Below are positions 1-8,022 of a stretch of 43,926 bases of DNA, piece after piece. The notes beneath the pieces are model-generated. The model was given only the letters and a program-made list of their open reading frames with translations. It had not been told where the DNA came from and did not search any database. This DNA comes from Streptomyces coryli (GTDB taxonomy: Bacteria; Actinomycetota; Actinomycetes; Streptomycetales; Streptomycetaceae). The stretch spans positions 1 through 43,926 of the forward strand of contig NZ_JAAKZV010000041.1 of NCBI RefSeq assembly GCF_011044975.1. Reading direction: 5' to 3'. Positions within the stretch are counted from its first letter, which is position 1, and the number at the start of each line of letters is the position of its first letter. The position numbers and the translations under genes were made by a program.

Positions 1-957
1 GGGGTCGGGAGTTTCGCTCGGCGGGTCGCTCGGACCACCCGTCGAGGGCGGAGGGCTCGGCTTGTTCGACGGCGGCGTGCTCGGGTCCTTCGGACTCGGG
101 CTCGAACCGGGCGTCTTCCCGCCGCCACCCGTCGGCTCATCACTCCGATGCCCCGGCAGCGCCCCCTTACCATCCGGCACCTCATGCGCGCCGCCGTCGC
201 GGTAGAACTTCAGCCACGACAGCACCGTCCGCACATACGCGTCCGACGGGTTGTAGCTGAGGATCGCGCGCCGCAGATCGGCGTCGTTGGCGAGGTCGCG
301 GCCGCCCGCGCACAGGTACTTCGCGGCGGCGAGGGCCGCGTCGTAGGCGTTGTTCGGGTCGCGCTTGCCGTCGCCGTTGGCGTCCTGGCCCCAGCGGTTC
401 CAGGTGCCCGGGATGAACTGCATCGGGCCGACGGCGCGGTCGTGGGTCTTGTCCCCGTCGTACGCGCCGTTGTCGGTGTCGGTGATGTTGGCGAAGCCGT
501 TGCCGTTGAGGACCGGGCCGCGGATGGGGCTCTTGGTGGTGCCCTCGGCGTCGACATTGCCGCCGCGGGCGTGGCCGGATTCGACCTTTCCGATGGCGGC
601 GAGCAGCTGCCACGGCAGATTGCAGCCGGGCTGCGAAGTGTTGAGTTCGGCGGCAGCCTCCTGATACGCGTCGAGGAGGGTGGCCGGTATGCCCGCTTCG
701 CCGCCGCCGGCCGGCGTCGCGCCGCTGCCTTCGGCCGGGGTCTTCAGCGGGGGGAGGTCGGTGTAGTACGGCCGCGAGTCGTCTCCGGATATGCCGGGCT
801 CGTCGTCCGCCTGGGAGTCCGCGAGGTCGCTGTTCTTGCCGGGTTTGTCGGGGAGGAGTGCGGGGGCTCCGGAGGCTCCGAGCCCGGCCATGGCGACCGC
901 GGCTATCGCCGCGCTCGCCGCCCCTCTTCGCAAACGTCGGCCGAAAGGCGCTGCCAT
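1..957 (-). CDS. Secreted lytic transglycosylase (SLT/MltB-like), C-terminus off the left edge
   Basis: The reading frame is open from an ATG at 957 to base 1, so 319 codons are visible and the end is missing. The ATG follows a strong AGGAGGGG ribosome site. Residues 1-32 form a signal peptide (Arg-rich start, then Ala-rich core). A low-complexity linker follows to about residue 90. The catalytic domain runs from about 90 to 240 and carries GKVESGH, with E126 the likely catalytic Glu, then PMQFIPGTWNRWG and a DANGDGKRDPNNAYDAA segment of the kind that binds calcium in MltB-type enzymes. The rest is a Pro/Ser/Thr-rich tail that may anchor the protein in the wall. Family knowledge: these enzymes cleave the MurNAc-GlcNAc bond of peptidoglycan outside the membrane. 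The exact substrate and the missing C-terminus are unknown. Confidence 0.9.
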   Translation of the reverse strand, partial: MAAPFGRRLRRGAASAAIAAVAMAGLGASGAPALLPDKPGKNSDLADSQADDEPGISGDDSRPYYTDLPPLKTPAEGSGATPAGGGEAGIPATLLDAYQEAAAELNTSQPGCNLPWQLLAAIGKVESGHARGGNVDAEGTTKSPIRGPVLNGNGFANITDTDNGAYDGDKTHDRAVGPMQFIPGTWNRWGQDANGDGKRDPNNAYDAALAAAKYLCAGGRDLANDADLRRAILSYNPSDAYVRTVLSWLKFYRDGGAHEVPDGKGALPGHRSDEPTGGGGKTPGSSPSPKDPSTPPSNKPSPPPSTGGPSDPPSETPDP

Positions 958-983
958 TGCGTTACGTCCCCTCCTATGGCGCT

Positions 984-1018
984 TATTGCCGGGCATCCCG
1001 GCCCGCGGCCCGGCAATA
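984..1018 (-). terminator. Hairpin downstream of the serine hydrolase gene
   Basis: An 11-bp perfect inverted repeat (TATTGCCGGGC / GCCCGGCAATA) encloses a 13-nt loop. It lies 60 bp after the stop of the serine hydrolase gene and 27 bp before the start of the transglycosylase gene, both on the minus strand. Its position fits a factor-independent terminator separating the two units; no U-tract follows, as is common in Streptomyces. Confidence 0.6.
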
Positions 1019-1077
1019 CGCGTGACAGTAACCCAACTTCAGGTGCGGATCTACCGGGCCCAAGCGACAGATTTGCG

Positions 1078-1983
1078 TCAGTCCTGGTCGGTCAGGACGC
1101 GGCCTTCCCGGCTTTGCGGCGCCGGGTCACCCAACTCGGCGTGGACGGCCCGCGCGACCCGTTCGACGGTGCGAACGCCGGTGTCCATGGAGGCGCTGCC
1201 CGTCGTCAGCACCGCGATGCGGTAGTCGCGGTCGCCGCCGCCGACCGTGCCGACGCTGTGCACGCGCCAGCCGCCCGAGGGGCGCGGCAGCCAGCCGTTC
1301 TTCAGCCGCACCCGGGCGCCTGCCGGGGCTCCGGCCGTTACGCCCCAGCGCTGGCCGGTGCGGATGTGGGCGAGCAGGTCGCGCATGTACGCGCGGGAGG
1401 CCGGGGTCGCGAGCGGCGAGTCCTTGCGGGTGAGGTGGTCGAGGAGGATGAGCTGGTCGCGGGCGGTGGTCTGGCTGAGGCCCCAGTAGCGGCCCCAGCC
1501 CAGCTCGGTGTCGCCGAGACCGGCCTTCTCGACGAAGCGCTGCATCCGTTCGCGGCCGACGTGGCTCCACAGCCGGCTGGCGGCGTTGTTGTCGGAGGCG
1601 GTGATCATCGGGCGCAGCTGCTGCTTCTCGGACGGGCTCAGCGTGCGGTGCTCCAGCTTCGCGCGGTACGCGACCGCCTGCATGATCATGAGCTTGGCGA
1701 CGCTGGCGGTCTCGATGCGGCGGCCCGCGTGGTACGAGCAGTCGAGGCCGCGGCGGGCGTCGTGCACCGCGAACGCCGCGGTCCCGGGCCGCCCTTGCAG
1801 CGCCGTGCGCAGGCCGCGCTCCAGCTGCCGCGCGATCCCGGGGTGGTCCTCGGAGGCGCAGGTGACGGCGGCGGCCCGGGGGGTCGGCGCCGCGGCCGCC
1901 TGCCCCGGCAGCGCGCAGGCGAGCAGAGCCGCCAGCGTCACGGTGGGCAGGAAGCGAGGTGCGGCCGCGTGCGTAACGCGCAT
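1078..1983 (-). CDS. Secreted serine hydrolase, class A beta-lactamase fold
   Basis: The 301-residue protein starts at the ATG at 1983, which has GGAG about 9 nt upstream and gives a clean signal peptide (Arg/His start, LAALLACALPGQAAAA core, Ala-x-Ala cleavage near residue 32). An upstream in-frame start would put 20 poorly hydrophobic residues ahead of it. The beta-lactamase/DD-peptidase motifs are S94-V-A-K97, S130-D131-N132 and K228-N229-G230 in place of KTG. No ExxLN omega-loop motif with the class A general-base Glu is visible, so hydrolysis of beta-lactams is doubtful. A wall-modifying peptidase or an esterase-like activity is more likely. It neighbours a transglycosylase gene, which fits a wall role, but a terminator hairpin separates them. 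Confidence 0.8.
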   Translation of the reverse strand: MRVTHAAAPRFLPTVTLAALLACALPGQAAAAPTPRAAAVTCASEDHPGIARQLERGLRTALQGRPGTAAFAVHDARRGLDCSYHAGRRIETASVAKLMIMQAVAYRAKLEHRTLSPSEKQQLRPMITASDNNAASRLWSHVGRERMQRFVEKAGLGDTELGWGRYWGLSQTTARDQLILLDHLTRKDSPLATPASRAYMRDLLAHIRTGQRWGVTAGAPAGARVRLKNGWLPRPSGGWRVHSVGTVGGGDRDYRIAVLTTGSASMDTGVRTVERVARAVHAELGDPAPQSREGRVLTDQD

Positions 1984-2086
1984 GGGGTGTACTCCGGCTG
2001 GCTGGTGGTCACATGAGGGACACACCAGCCTGCCGAACGCGATCACTTACCTGCCGCCGACGCGCCGGGCCGCGGCCGCCTTTCGC

Positions 2087-4792
2087 TCAGTGAGCAGCCG
2101 ACTCCCAGTCAGGACCCACACCGACCGACACGTCCAGCGGCGCCCGCAGTTGCACGGCTCCCGCCATCTCCCGGCGTACGAGCTCCTCGACCTGCTCGCG
2201 CTCCCCCGGCACCAGCTCCAGCACGATTTCGTCGTGCACCTGCAGCAGCAGCCGCGAGCGCAGCTCCGCCGCCCGCAGCGCCTCGTCGACCCGCAGCATC
2301 GCGATCTTGACGATGTCGGCCGCGGTGCCCTGGATCGGCGCGTTGAGCGCCATCCGCTCGGCCATCTCGCGGCGCTGCCGGTTGTCGCTGGTGAGGTCCG
2401 GCAGGTAACGCCGGCGGCCCAGGATGGTCTCCGTATAGCCGGTGGCCCGCGCCTCGTCGACGACCCGGCGCAGATAGTCCCGTACGCCGCCGAAGCGCTC
2501 GAAGTACTGGTCCATCAGCTTGCGCGCCTCGGCCGCCTCGATGTTCAGCTGCCCGGAGAGCCCGAAGGCGGAGAGACCGTAGGCGAGCCCGTACGACATC
2601 GCCTTGATCTTCCGGCGCATCTCGGCGTCGACGCCGCTGCGCTCCACGCCGAACACCTGGGAGGCGACGGTGTCGTGCAGGTCCTCGCCGGAGGTGAAGG
2701 CCTCCAGCAGGCCCTCGTCCTCGGAGAGATGGGCCATCACGCGGAGCTCGATCTGGCTGTAGTCGGCGGTCAGGAGGGACTCGTACCCCTCCCCGACGAC
2801 GAATCCGCGCCGGATGGCCCGGCCCTCGTCCGTACGCACCGGCACGTTCTGCAGGTTCGGGTCGGTGGAGGACAGCCGGCCGGTGGCCGCGACGGTCTGG
2901 CTGAAGGTGGTGTGGACGCGGCCGTCGGGCGCGATCGTCTTGATCAGGCCCTCCACCGTGGACCGCAGCTTGGACTGCTCGCGGTGGCGCAGCATGATCA
3001 CCGGAAGCTCGTTGGTGGTCTGCGCGGCCAGCCACGCCAGGGCGTCGGCGTCGGTCGTGTAACCGGTCTTGGTCTTCTTCGTCTTGGGGAGGTTCAGCTC
3101 GCCGAAGAGCACCTCCTGCAGCTGCTTGGGCGAGCCGAGGTTGAACTCCCGCCCGGCCGCGTCATGCGCCTCCTTGACGGCCTGCTGCACCGCACCGGCG
3201 AACTGCTGCTCCATGGCCTGCAGATGCTCGCGGTCCGCCGCGATCCCGGCCCGCTCCATCCGCGCCAGCAGCGCGGATACCGGCAGCTCCATGTCGTGCA
3301 GCAGCTCGGCGGCGCCGACCTCGTCGAGCCGGGTGCCGAACGCCTCACCCAGGTCCAGCACCGCCCGTGCCTTACGCATCAGCGCATCTGCCTCGGCCTG
3401 CTCGTCGGCGCCGAGCGCCAGCTGCCCGTCGTCGGCCGCGGCGGCCGGCTCCAGCTCGCGGCCCAGGAACTCCACGGTCAGCGCGTCCAGCGCGAAGCTG
3501 CGCCGGCCGGGCTGCACCAGATAGGCGGCGAGGGCGGTGTCCATGCCGATCCCGGCGAGGGACCAGCCGTGCTCGCCGAAGACGCGGAAGAGTCCCTTCG
3601 CGTCGTGCACCGTCTTGGGCTTGTCCGGGTCGGCCAGCCAGGCGGCGAAGGCGCGCTCGTCGCCCTCGTCCAGCTGCGCCGGGTCGAACCAGGCGGCCGG
3701 CCCGCCGGCCGCGGCCAGCGCCACCTCGGCGACGCTGCCGGTGCCCAGCTTCCACGTGTCCACGGTGGCGAGGCCGAGCGGCTGCGCGCCGTGCTCGGCG
3801 AGCCAGCCGGCGAGCTCGCCGTCGCCGATGACGGTGCCGTCCACCTCGACCCCGGCCTCGGGGGCGGCCGGCTCGGCCTCGGCGACGCCCGGGTCGGCGG
3901 CCATCAGCCGGTCGCGGAAGTTCTGGTGCCGGAACTCCAGCGCGTCCAGCACGACATTGAGCGCCTCGCGGTCGTACGGCTGCCGCGTCAGCTCGTCCGG
4001 GCGGGCGTTCAGCTCGACGTCGCGCACCAGCTCGGTCAGGCGGCGGTTGAGCCGGACGGAGTCGATATGCGCCCGGAAGTTCTCGCCGCCCTTGCCGGTG
4101 ATCTTGTCGGCGTTCTCCAGCAGGGCGTCGAAGGAGCCGAACTTGCTGATCCACTTCACGGCGGTCTTCTCGCCGAAGCCGGGGACGCCGGGGAGGTTGT
4201 CGGACGAGTCGCCGCGGATGGCCGCCACGTCGGGGTAGATGCCCGGCGGCACTCCGTACTTCTCCTCCACATAGGAGGGGGTCATACGGGCCAGCTCGGA
4301 GACGCCGCGCATCGGATACAGCACCGTGACGTGGTCCGAGACGAGCTGGAAGGAATCGCGGTCGCCGGTGACGATCAGGACCTCGAAGCCCTCGGCCTCC
4401 GCCTGCGTGGCCAGCGTGGCGATGACGTCGTCCGCCTCGAAGCCGTCCACGGCGAAGCGCCGCACATGCATGGCGTCGAGCAGCTCGCCGATCAGCTCGA
4501 CCTGCCCCTTGAAGTCGTCCGGGGTCTTCGACCTGTTCGCCTTGTACTCGGCGAACTCCGCCGACCGCCACGTCTTCCGCGATACGTCGAACGCCACCGC
4601 GAGATGCGTAGGCGTCTCATCGCGCAGCGTGTTCGCCAGCATCGACGCGAAGCCGTAAATCGCGTTCGTCGTCTGCCCCGTCGTGGTGGAGAAATTCTCC
4701 GCAGGCAGGGCGAAAAATGCCCGATATGCCAGAGAATGTCCATCCAGCAGCATCAGGCGCGGTCGGGTCGTCTTCGGTCCGTTCTCAGCCAC
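2087..4792 (-). CDS. polA: DNA polymerase I
   Basis: The 901-residue protein is close to the usual length in Streptomyces. It fills repair gaps and removes RNA primers. An N-terminal 5'-nuclease domain (about 1-300, with LLDGHSLAYRAFF, VTGDRDSFQLV, RGDSSDNLPGVPGFGEKTA) precedes a degenerate 3'-5' exonuclease domain and the polymerase domain. The polymerase motifs are A (TADYSQIELR), B (RRKIKAMSYGLAYG) and C (LLQVHDEIV). The first exonuclease motif reads VDTW where proofreading enzymes have DxE, and the second is also altered, so proofreading is probably lost. The start chosen is GTG at 4792, with GGGAGG 9 nt upstream. An in-frame ATG at 4822 would add 10 residues and has no such site. Confidence 0.97.
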   Translation of the reverse strand: MAENGPKTTRPRLMLLDGHSLAYRAFFALPAENFSTTTGQTTNAIYGFASMLANTLRDETPTHLAVAFDVSRKTWRSAEFAEYKANRSKTPDDFKGQVELIGELLDAMHVRRFAVDGFEADDVIATLATQAEAEGFEVLIVTGDRDSFQLVSDHVTVLYPMRGVSELARMTPSYVEEKYGVPPGIYPDVAAIRGDSSDNLPGVPGFGEKTAVKWISKFGSFDALLENADKITGKGGENFRAHIDSVRLNRRLTELVRDVELNARPDELTRQPYDREALNVVLDALEFRHQNFRDRLMAADPGVAEAEPAAPEAGVEVDGTVIGDGELAGWLAEHGAQPLGLATVDTWKLGTGSVAEVALAAAGGPAAWFDPAQLDEGDERAFAAWLADPDKPKTVHDAKGLFRVFGEHGWSLAGIGMDTALAAYLVQPGRRSFALDALTVEFLGRELEPAAAADDGQLALGADEQAEADALMRKARAVLDLGEAFGTRLDEVGAAELLHDMELPVSALLARMERAGIAADREHLQAMEQQFAGAVQQAVKEAHDAAGREFNLGSPKQLQEVLFGELNLPKTKKTKTGYTTDADALAWLAAQTTNELPVIMLRHREQSKLRSTVEGLIKTIAPDGRVHTTFSQTVAATGRLSSTDPNLQNVPVRTDEGRAIRRGFVVGEGYESLLTADYSQIELRVMAHLSEDEGLLEAFTSGEDLHDTVASQVFGVERSGVDAEMRRKIKAMSYGLAYGLSAFGLSGQLNIEAAEARKLMDQYFERFGGVRDYLRRVVDEARATGYTETILGRRRYLPDLTSDNRQRREMAERMALNAPIQGTAADIVKIAMLRVDEALRAAELRSRLLLQVHDEIVLELVPGEREQVEELVRREMAGAVQLRAPLDVSVGVGPDWESAAH

Positions 4793-4848
4793 GAAAGCGA
4801 TCCTCCCACGGACCACTGACATCGCCGTAACTCCGGACCACTCTCCCG

Positions 4849-5397
4849 CTACACCGCCCGCAGCACCAGCGTCACCGCCGCCGTCCCCGCGGCCAGGCCC
4901 AGCGCGGCGGCCGCCCAGCCGAAGCCGGAGCGCTGCCACGGCCGGCCCGCGTCCAGGGCCAGCCGGCCCGGGCCCGTGAAGGCGACGGCGGTGGCCGCCG
5001 TCAGATACGTCAGCGCCAGCTCGTATCCCTCGTAGACACCGGCTTCCAGCTCGGTCGCGATCGCGTTGATCATCGTGCCGACGATCGCCGCGCAGCCGAG
5101 CGGCGTCAGCAGCCCCGCGGCGAAGAGCAGACCACCGCCGGTCTCGCTGCACCCGGCGACCACGGCGAAGAGCTTGCCCGGCTCGTAGCCGTCCCCCGCC
5201 ATCTCCCCGGCCTCCGCCTCGAGCCCACCACCACCGAACCAGCCGAACAGCTTCTGCGTCCCGTGCCCGGCGAGCAGCAGCCCGAAGACGACGCGTACTA
5301 GCAGCAGCCCGACGTCTTCTGCGCGCACGCCGGCCCGGGCGGCGGCGGGGCCGGCCTCTCCTGCGGGGCTCCTGATGCCCGAAGTGTCCATACTCAT
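4849..5397 (-). CDS. DoxX family membrane protein
   Basis: The 182-residue protein begins at ATG 5397 behind GAAGGGAA. After a 25-residue hydrophilic start come four hydrophobic segments: about 29-46 (LLLVRVVFGLLLAGHGTQKLFGWF, the DoxX hallmark), then stretches around 78-110, 125-145 and 158-180. The GHGTQKLFGWFGG sequence and the ETGGGLLFAAGLLTPLG segment are typical of DoxX/SURF4-like proteins. Family knowledge: such proteins sit in the cytoplasmic membrane and are linked to redox or thiosulfate metabolism, but biochemistry is thin. It lies 93 bp downstream of the TetR gene on the same strand, so the two may be co-transcribed. polA follows after 56 bp. Confidence 0.85.
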   Translation of the reverse strand: MSMDTSGIRSPAGEAGPAAARAGVRAEDVGLLLVRVVFGLLLAGHGTQKLFGWFGGGGLEAEAGEMAGDGYEPGKLFAVVAGCSETGGGLLFAAGLLTPLGCAAIVGTMINAIATELEAGVYEGYELALTYLTAATAVAFTGPGRLALDAGRPWQRSGFGWAAAALGLAAGTAAVTLVLRAV

Positions 5398-5490
5398 CCG
5401 CTCGTTCCCTTCGTGACGACAGCGCGCTCGGCACGATGCTGCTGGGCGGGCGGTGCGGATGGGCGGGACGGAGCGTGGATCGCGGCGGAT

Positions 5491-6192
5491 TCAGTCAGGT
5501 CGCCGTGCCTCCGGCACACGGGCAGCCGCCTCGTAGCCGCTCAGGAACAAGTCCACACCGTTCTCGATGAGCCGCTCCACCAGCTGCGGATCCACGCCCC
5601 CGCTGTACTGACTCAGCACCAGGTGCGGATGCAGCACGAGCCCGGCCAGCTGCAGCGCCGCCACCTCGGTGTCCGCGATGCGCAGCCGGCCGCGGGCGAC
5701 GAGGCGGTCGAGGGCCGCCGCGATCGCGGCATGCTGCCGCGTCGGCCCGCGCTCCAGCCAGGTACGGCCGAGTTCAGGGAAGCGCCGCCGCTCGGCGGCG
5801 ATCAGGTCGCGCAGCGCGAGGACCTCGGGCGTGGTGAGGCCCTGCACCCAGGCGCGGCAGGTCTGCACGAGCGCGGCGCGCACGTCCACCGCCTCCGCCA
5901 GCCGCTCGTGGATCACTGCCTGGGACTCGCCGAGCGCCTCGTCGAGGGTCTGCCCGATGACGGCCATGAAGAGCCGTTCCTTGCTGCCGAAGTGGTTGTA
6001 GAGGGTGACCTTCGAGACGCCCGCCTCGGCGGCCAGCAGGTCCACTCCGGCACCGAAGCCCTCGCGCAGGAAGACCCGGCGAGCGGCGTCGAGGATCGCC
6101 TCGCGTTTACGGGCGGCACGCGGGCCACTGGGAACGGCCGGCGCCGGCGCGGCCTCGGCGCGGGTGCCCGCGGTCTTCCTGCGCGCGTCCAT
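5491..6192 (-). CDS. TetR/AcrR family transcriptional regulator
   Basis: The 233-residue protein starts at ATG 6192 with TAGGAGAGG upstream. A basic N-terminal extension (1-28) leads into the TetR helix-turn-helix (about 29-75), with ILDAARRVFLREGFG and the recognition region AGVSKVTLYNHFGSKERLF. The rest is an all-helical ligand and dimer domain of the AefR-like kind. Most TetR proteins repress a divergent gene and release DNA on binding a small ligand. Here the divergent gene is the transposase homologue, and the shared intergenic region holds two inverted repeats. The downstream doxX gene is a second candidate target. The ligand cannot be read from the sequence. Confidence 0.9.
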   Translation of the reverse strand: MDARRKTAGTRAEAAPAPAVPSGPRAARKREAILDAARRVFLREGFGAGVDLLAAEAGVSKVTLYNHFGSKERLFMAVIGQTLDEALGESQAVIHERLAEAVDVRAALVQTCRAWVQGLTTPEVLALRDLIAAERRRFPELGRTWLERGPTRQHAAIAAALDRLVARGRLRIADTEVAALQLAGLVLHPHLVLSQYSGGVDPQLVERLIENGVDLFLSGYEAAARVPEARRPD

Positions 6193-6240
6193 GAACGCTG
6201 CCTCTCCTAAGTGACTTCCGGCCCAGTCAACTCCGCCTAT

Positions 6241-6311
6241 TCAACTGCACTGTTGAGTGCGCACGACAGCCGGTGGCCCTTGACAAATGAACCATACAGT
6301 TCAGTACGGTT
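6241..6311. promoter_or_regulatory. Divergent promoter with two operator-like inverted repeats
   Basis: A TTGACA hexamer at 6280-6285 with TACGGT at 6305-6310 (19-bp spacer) can drive the rightward gene. An imperfect palindrome at 6290-6311, with AACC and GGTT ends and 16 of 22 symmetric positions, overlaps this promoter. A second palindrome at 6241-6256 (TCAAC...GTTGA, 12 of 16) lies nearer the TetR gene. Read on opposite strands, the two share the core ACAGTNCAGT. This is the layout expected for TetR control of both directions. Binding by the adjacent TetR is inference. Confidence 0.6.
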
Positions 6312-6343
6312 GACCGAGTGCGCTCCCACCGGAAGGGACATCC

Positions 6344-7414
6344 ATGCCACAGCGACCACCGCCCGACTTACCCGAGCTCCCCGCCCTGCTCGACGAATGG
6401 TGCGAGCATCTCTTCGCCTCCTTCCCCCGCCGCGACCAGCGCGAAAAAGGCAGGCTCTACCTCCGCGGCCTGCTCACCGCCCACGGCCGCAAATCCATCC
6501 GGCACATCGCCGGCGACCGCGCCGGAACCGCCCAGGAACAGCGCCTGCAGCACTTCATCACCGGCTCGACCTGGCCCTGGATGCCGGTACGGGCCGCCCT
6601 CGCCGACCGCCTCGCCGGCGCCGCACCACCGGCGGCGCACGTGGTACGCCCGCTCAGCCTCCCCAGATCCGGCACCCAGTCCGTCGGCATCGCCCGCCGC
6701 TACGACCCGTACCGCGGCCTCACCTACCGCGGCCAGCAGGCCATCGGCGTCTGGCACACCACCGCCCGGCTGAGCGCACCCGTGCACTGGCGCCTGCTCC
6801 TCCCCGGGGACCACCCCGCGGCCGAAACCATCCAGGACTGCGCCGCCGCTGCCGTCATGGAGGCCACCCGGCTCACCTGCCACCGCCGGCCCGTCATCCT
6901 CGATCTGCCCGCCACCGGTACGGCCCTGGATCACCTCACCACGGCCGGCCTGCCCGCACTGGCCCGCACCAGCACCCACGCGGCCTGCACCATCGCCGAC
7001 CCCGCGCTGCGCGGCTACACCGGCCGCACCCTGCCCGCCCGCCGCATCCTCGCGCTGCGCGCCCGGTTACGGCACCGCACCCCCGGCGCCGTCACGGTCC
7101 GCGTCACGCTGCCGCACCGCTCCGGCCACGTGCTGCACTTGTTCGCGACCGGATCCGCCCCACCACACCTGTGGCTCGCCAACACCCATGCGGCACCGAG
7201 CGGCAGCCCCACCGCGCTCGTCGCCCGCGTACGCCAGGACCTCGCCCGCATCGGCACCCGTGTCGGCCTGGCGGACTTCGAAGGCCGCTCCCTGGCCGGC
7301 TGGCACCGCCACATCACGCTGGCCTCAGCCGCGCACGCGGCGACCGTACTCGCGCTGCGGACACCGGAAGCCGCCCCGGCCACCACCACCGGGGCCGTCA
7401 GGCACCTCGCCTGA
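6344..7414 (+). CDS. IS701-like transposase homologue with degenerate catalytic triad, possibly domesticated
   Basis: The 356-residue protein starts at ATG 6344 behind GGAAGGGA. It matches the DDE_5/IS701 transposase architecture: the N-terminal LFASFPRRDQREKGRLYLRG block (about 24-43), the LQHFITGSTWPW block, SVGIARRY, and the C-terminal DFEGRSLAGWHRHITL block. Active family members carry a VDDTGFPK-like motif with the first catalytic Asp. The equivalent stretch here reads VVRPLSLPRSG and has no acidic residue. The second (VILDLP) and third (FEGRS) acidic positions remain. No terminal inverted repeats or target duplication are visible, and only 14 bp separate it from the convergent thioesterase gene. 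A well-formed promoter and operator precede it. I infer a fixed, non-mobile gene of unknown, perhaps DNA-binding, function. Confidence 0.75.
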   Translation: MPQRPPPDLPELPALLDEWCEHLFASFPRRDQREKGRLYLRGLLTAHGRKSIRHIAGDRAGTAQEQRLQHFITGSTWPWMPVRAALADRLAGAAPPAAHVVRPLSLPRSGTQSVGIARRYDPYRGLTYRGQQAIGVWHTTARLSAPVHWRLLLPGDHPAAETIQDCAAAAVMEATRLTCHRRPVILDLPATGTALDHLTTAGLPALARTSTHAACTIADPALRGYTGRTLPARRILALRARLRHRTPGAVTVRVTLPHRSGHVLHLFATGSAPPHLWLANTHAAPSGSPTALVARVRQDLARIGTRVGLADFEGRSLAGWHRHITLASAAHAATVLALRTPEAAPATTTGAVRHLA

Positions 7415-7428
7415 GGCGGCCCGACCGC

Positions 7429-7929
7429 TCAGCCCGCCGCCCGCCCGTTCTGCGGTGCCACGTCCCGCAGCAGGCACGTCAGCCGCGCCGTGCACACCCG
7501 GCGGTGCTGTTCGTCCGAGATCACGACCTCGTACGTGGCCGTCGTCCGGCCCCGGTGCACCGGCGTCGCGACGCCCGTCACCACGCCGCTGCTCAGGCCG
7601 CGGTGGTGGGTGCAGTTCAGGTCCACGCCGACTGCCATCTTCATCGGGCCGCCGTGCAGCATCGCGCCCACCGAGCCGAGGGTCTCGGCCAGTACGGCGG
7701 AGGCGCCGCCGTGCAGCAGTCCGTACGGCTGGGTGTTGCCCTCGACCGGCATCGTGCCGACCACCCGGTCGGGGGACGCCTCGAGGACCTCCACGCCCAT
7801 CCGCTGCCCCAGTGCTCCGGCGGAGAACAGCGCCTCCAGATCCACCCCGACGCCGGCGAAGCGGTTCAGGACCTCCGCCGGGAACTGCGTCTTCGTCCTG
7901 GTCGCGGTCCGGCTGTTCTGCTCGGCCAT
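7429..7929 (-). CDS. PaaI-type hotdog-fold thioesterase
   Basis: The 166-residue protein is read from ATG 7929, with GGAG 9 nt upstream; a longer in-frame start would add 21 residues with no family support. The hotdog domain covers about 35-160. The diagnostic stretch NTQPYGLLHGGASAVLAETLG (about 65-85) contains the conserved HGG and the following Glu. A second strand region reads VGVDLNCTHHRGLSSGVVTG. Family knowledge: PaaI/YdiI-like enzymes hydrolyse acyl-CoA thioesters, often aryl-CoA, in the cytoplasm. It is convergent with the transposase homologue and 93 bp downstream of the fdhF-like gene on the same strand. The substrate is not known. Confidence 0.88.
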   Translation of the reverse strand: MAEQNSRTATRTKTQFPAEVLNRFAGVGVDLEALFSAGALGQRMGVEVLEASPDRVVGTMPVEGNTQPYGLLHGGASAVLAETLGSVGAMLHGGPMKMAVGVDLNCTHHRGLSSGVVTGVATPVHRGRTTATYEVVISDEQHRRVCTARLTCLLRDVAPQNGRAAG

Positions 7930-8022
7930 GGGGAGCGGCTCCGATCGGGTGCGGCCGCACGTCCTCGAGTCGAGCGGCCTTGCTGCGTACAACAGGTGAT
8001 GGATGCAGTCTGCACCCTTACC

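Noticed and set aside
1078-1983. A beta-lactam resistance gene
   Set aside because: The omega-loop ExxLN motif is not visible and KTG is KNG; a wall peptidase or general serine hydrolase is more likely.
148-2016. Long open frames on the plus strand opposite the transglycosylase and serine hydrolase genes, and similar long frames throughout (for example 1508-4819, 25362-27824)
   Set aside because: They run antisense to clear family members, have Arg/Pro/Gly/His-rich composition without domains, and arise from G/C third positions in high-GC DNA.
6193-7428. An active insertion sequence around the transposase homologue
   Set aside because: No terminal inverted repeats or target duplication seen, first catalytic Asp missing, and only 14 bp to the next gene.
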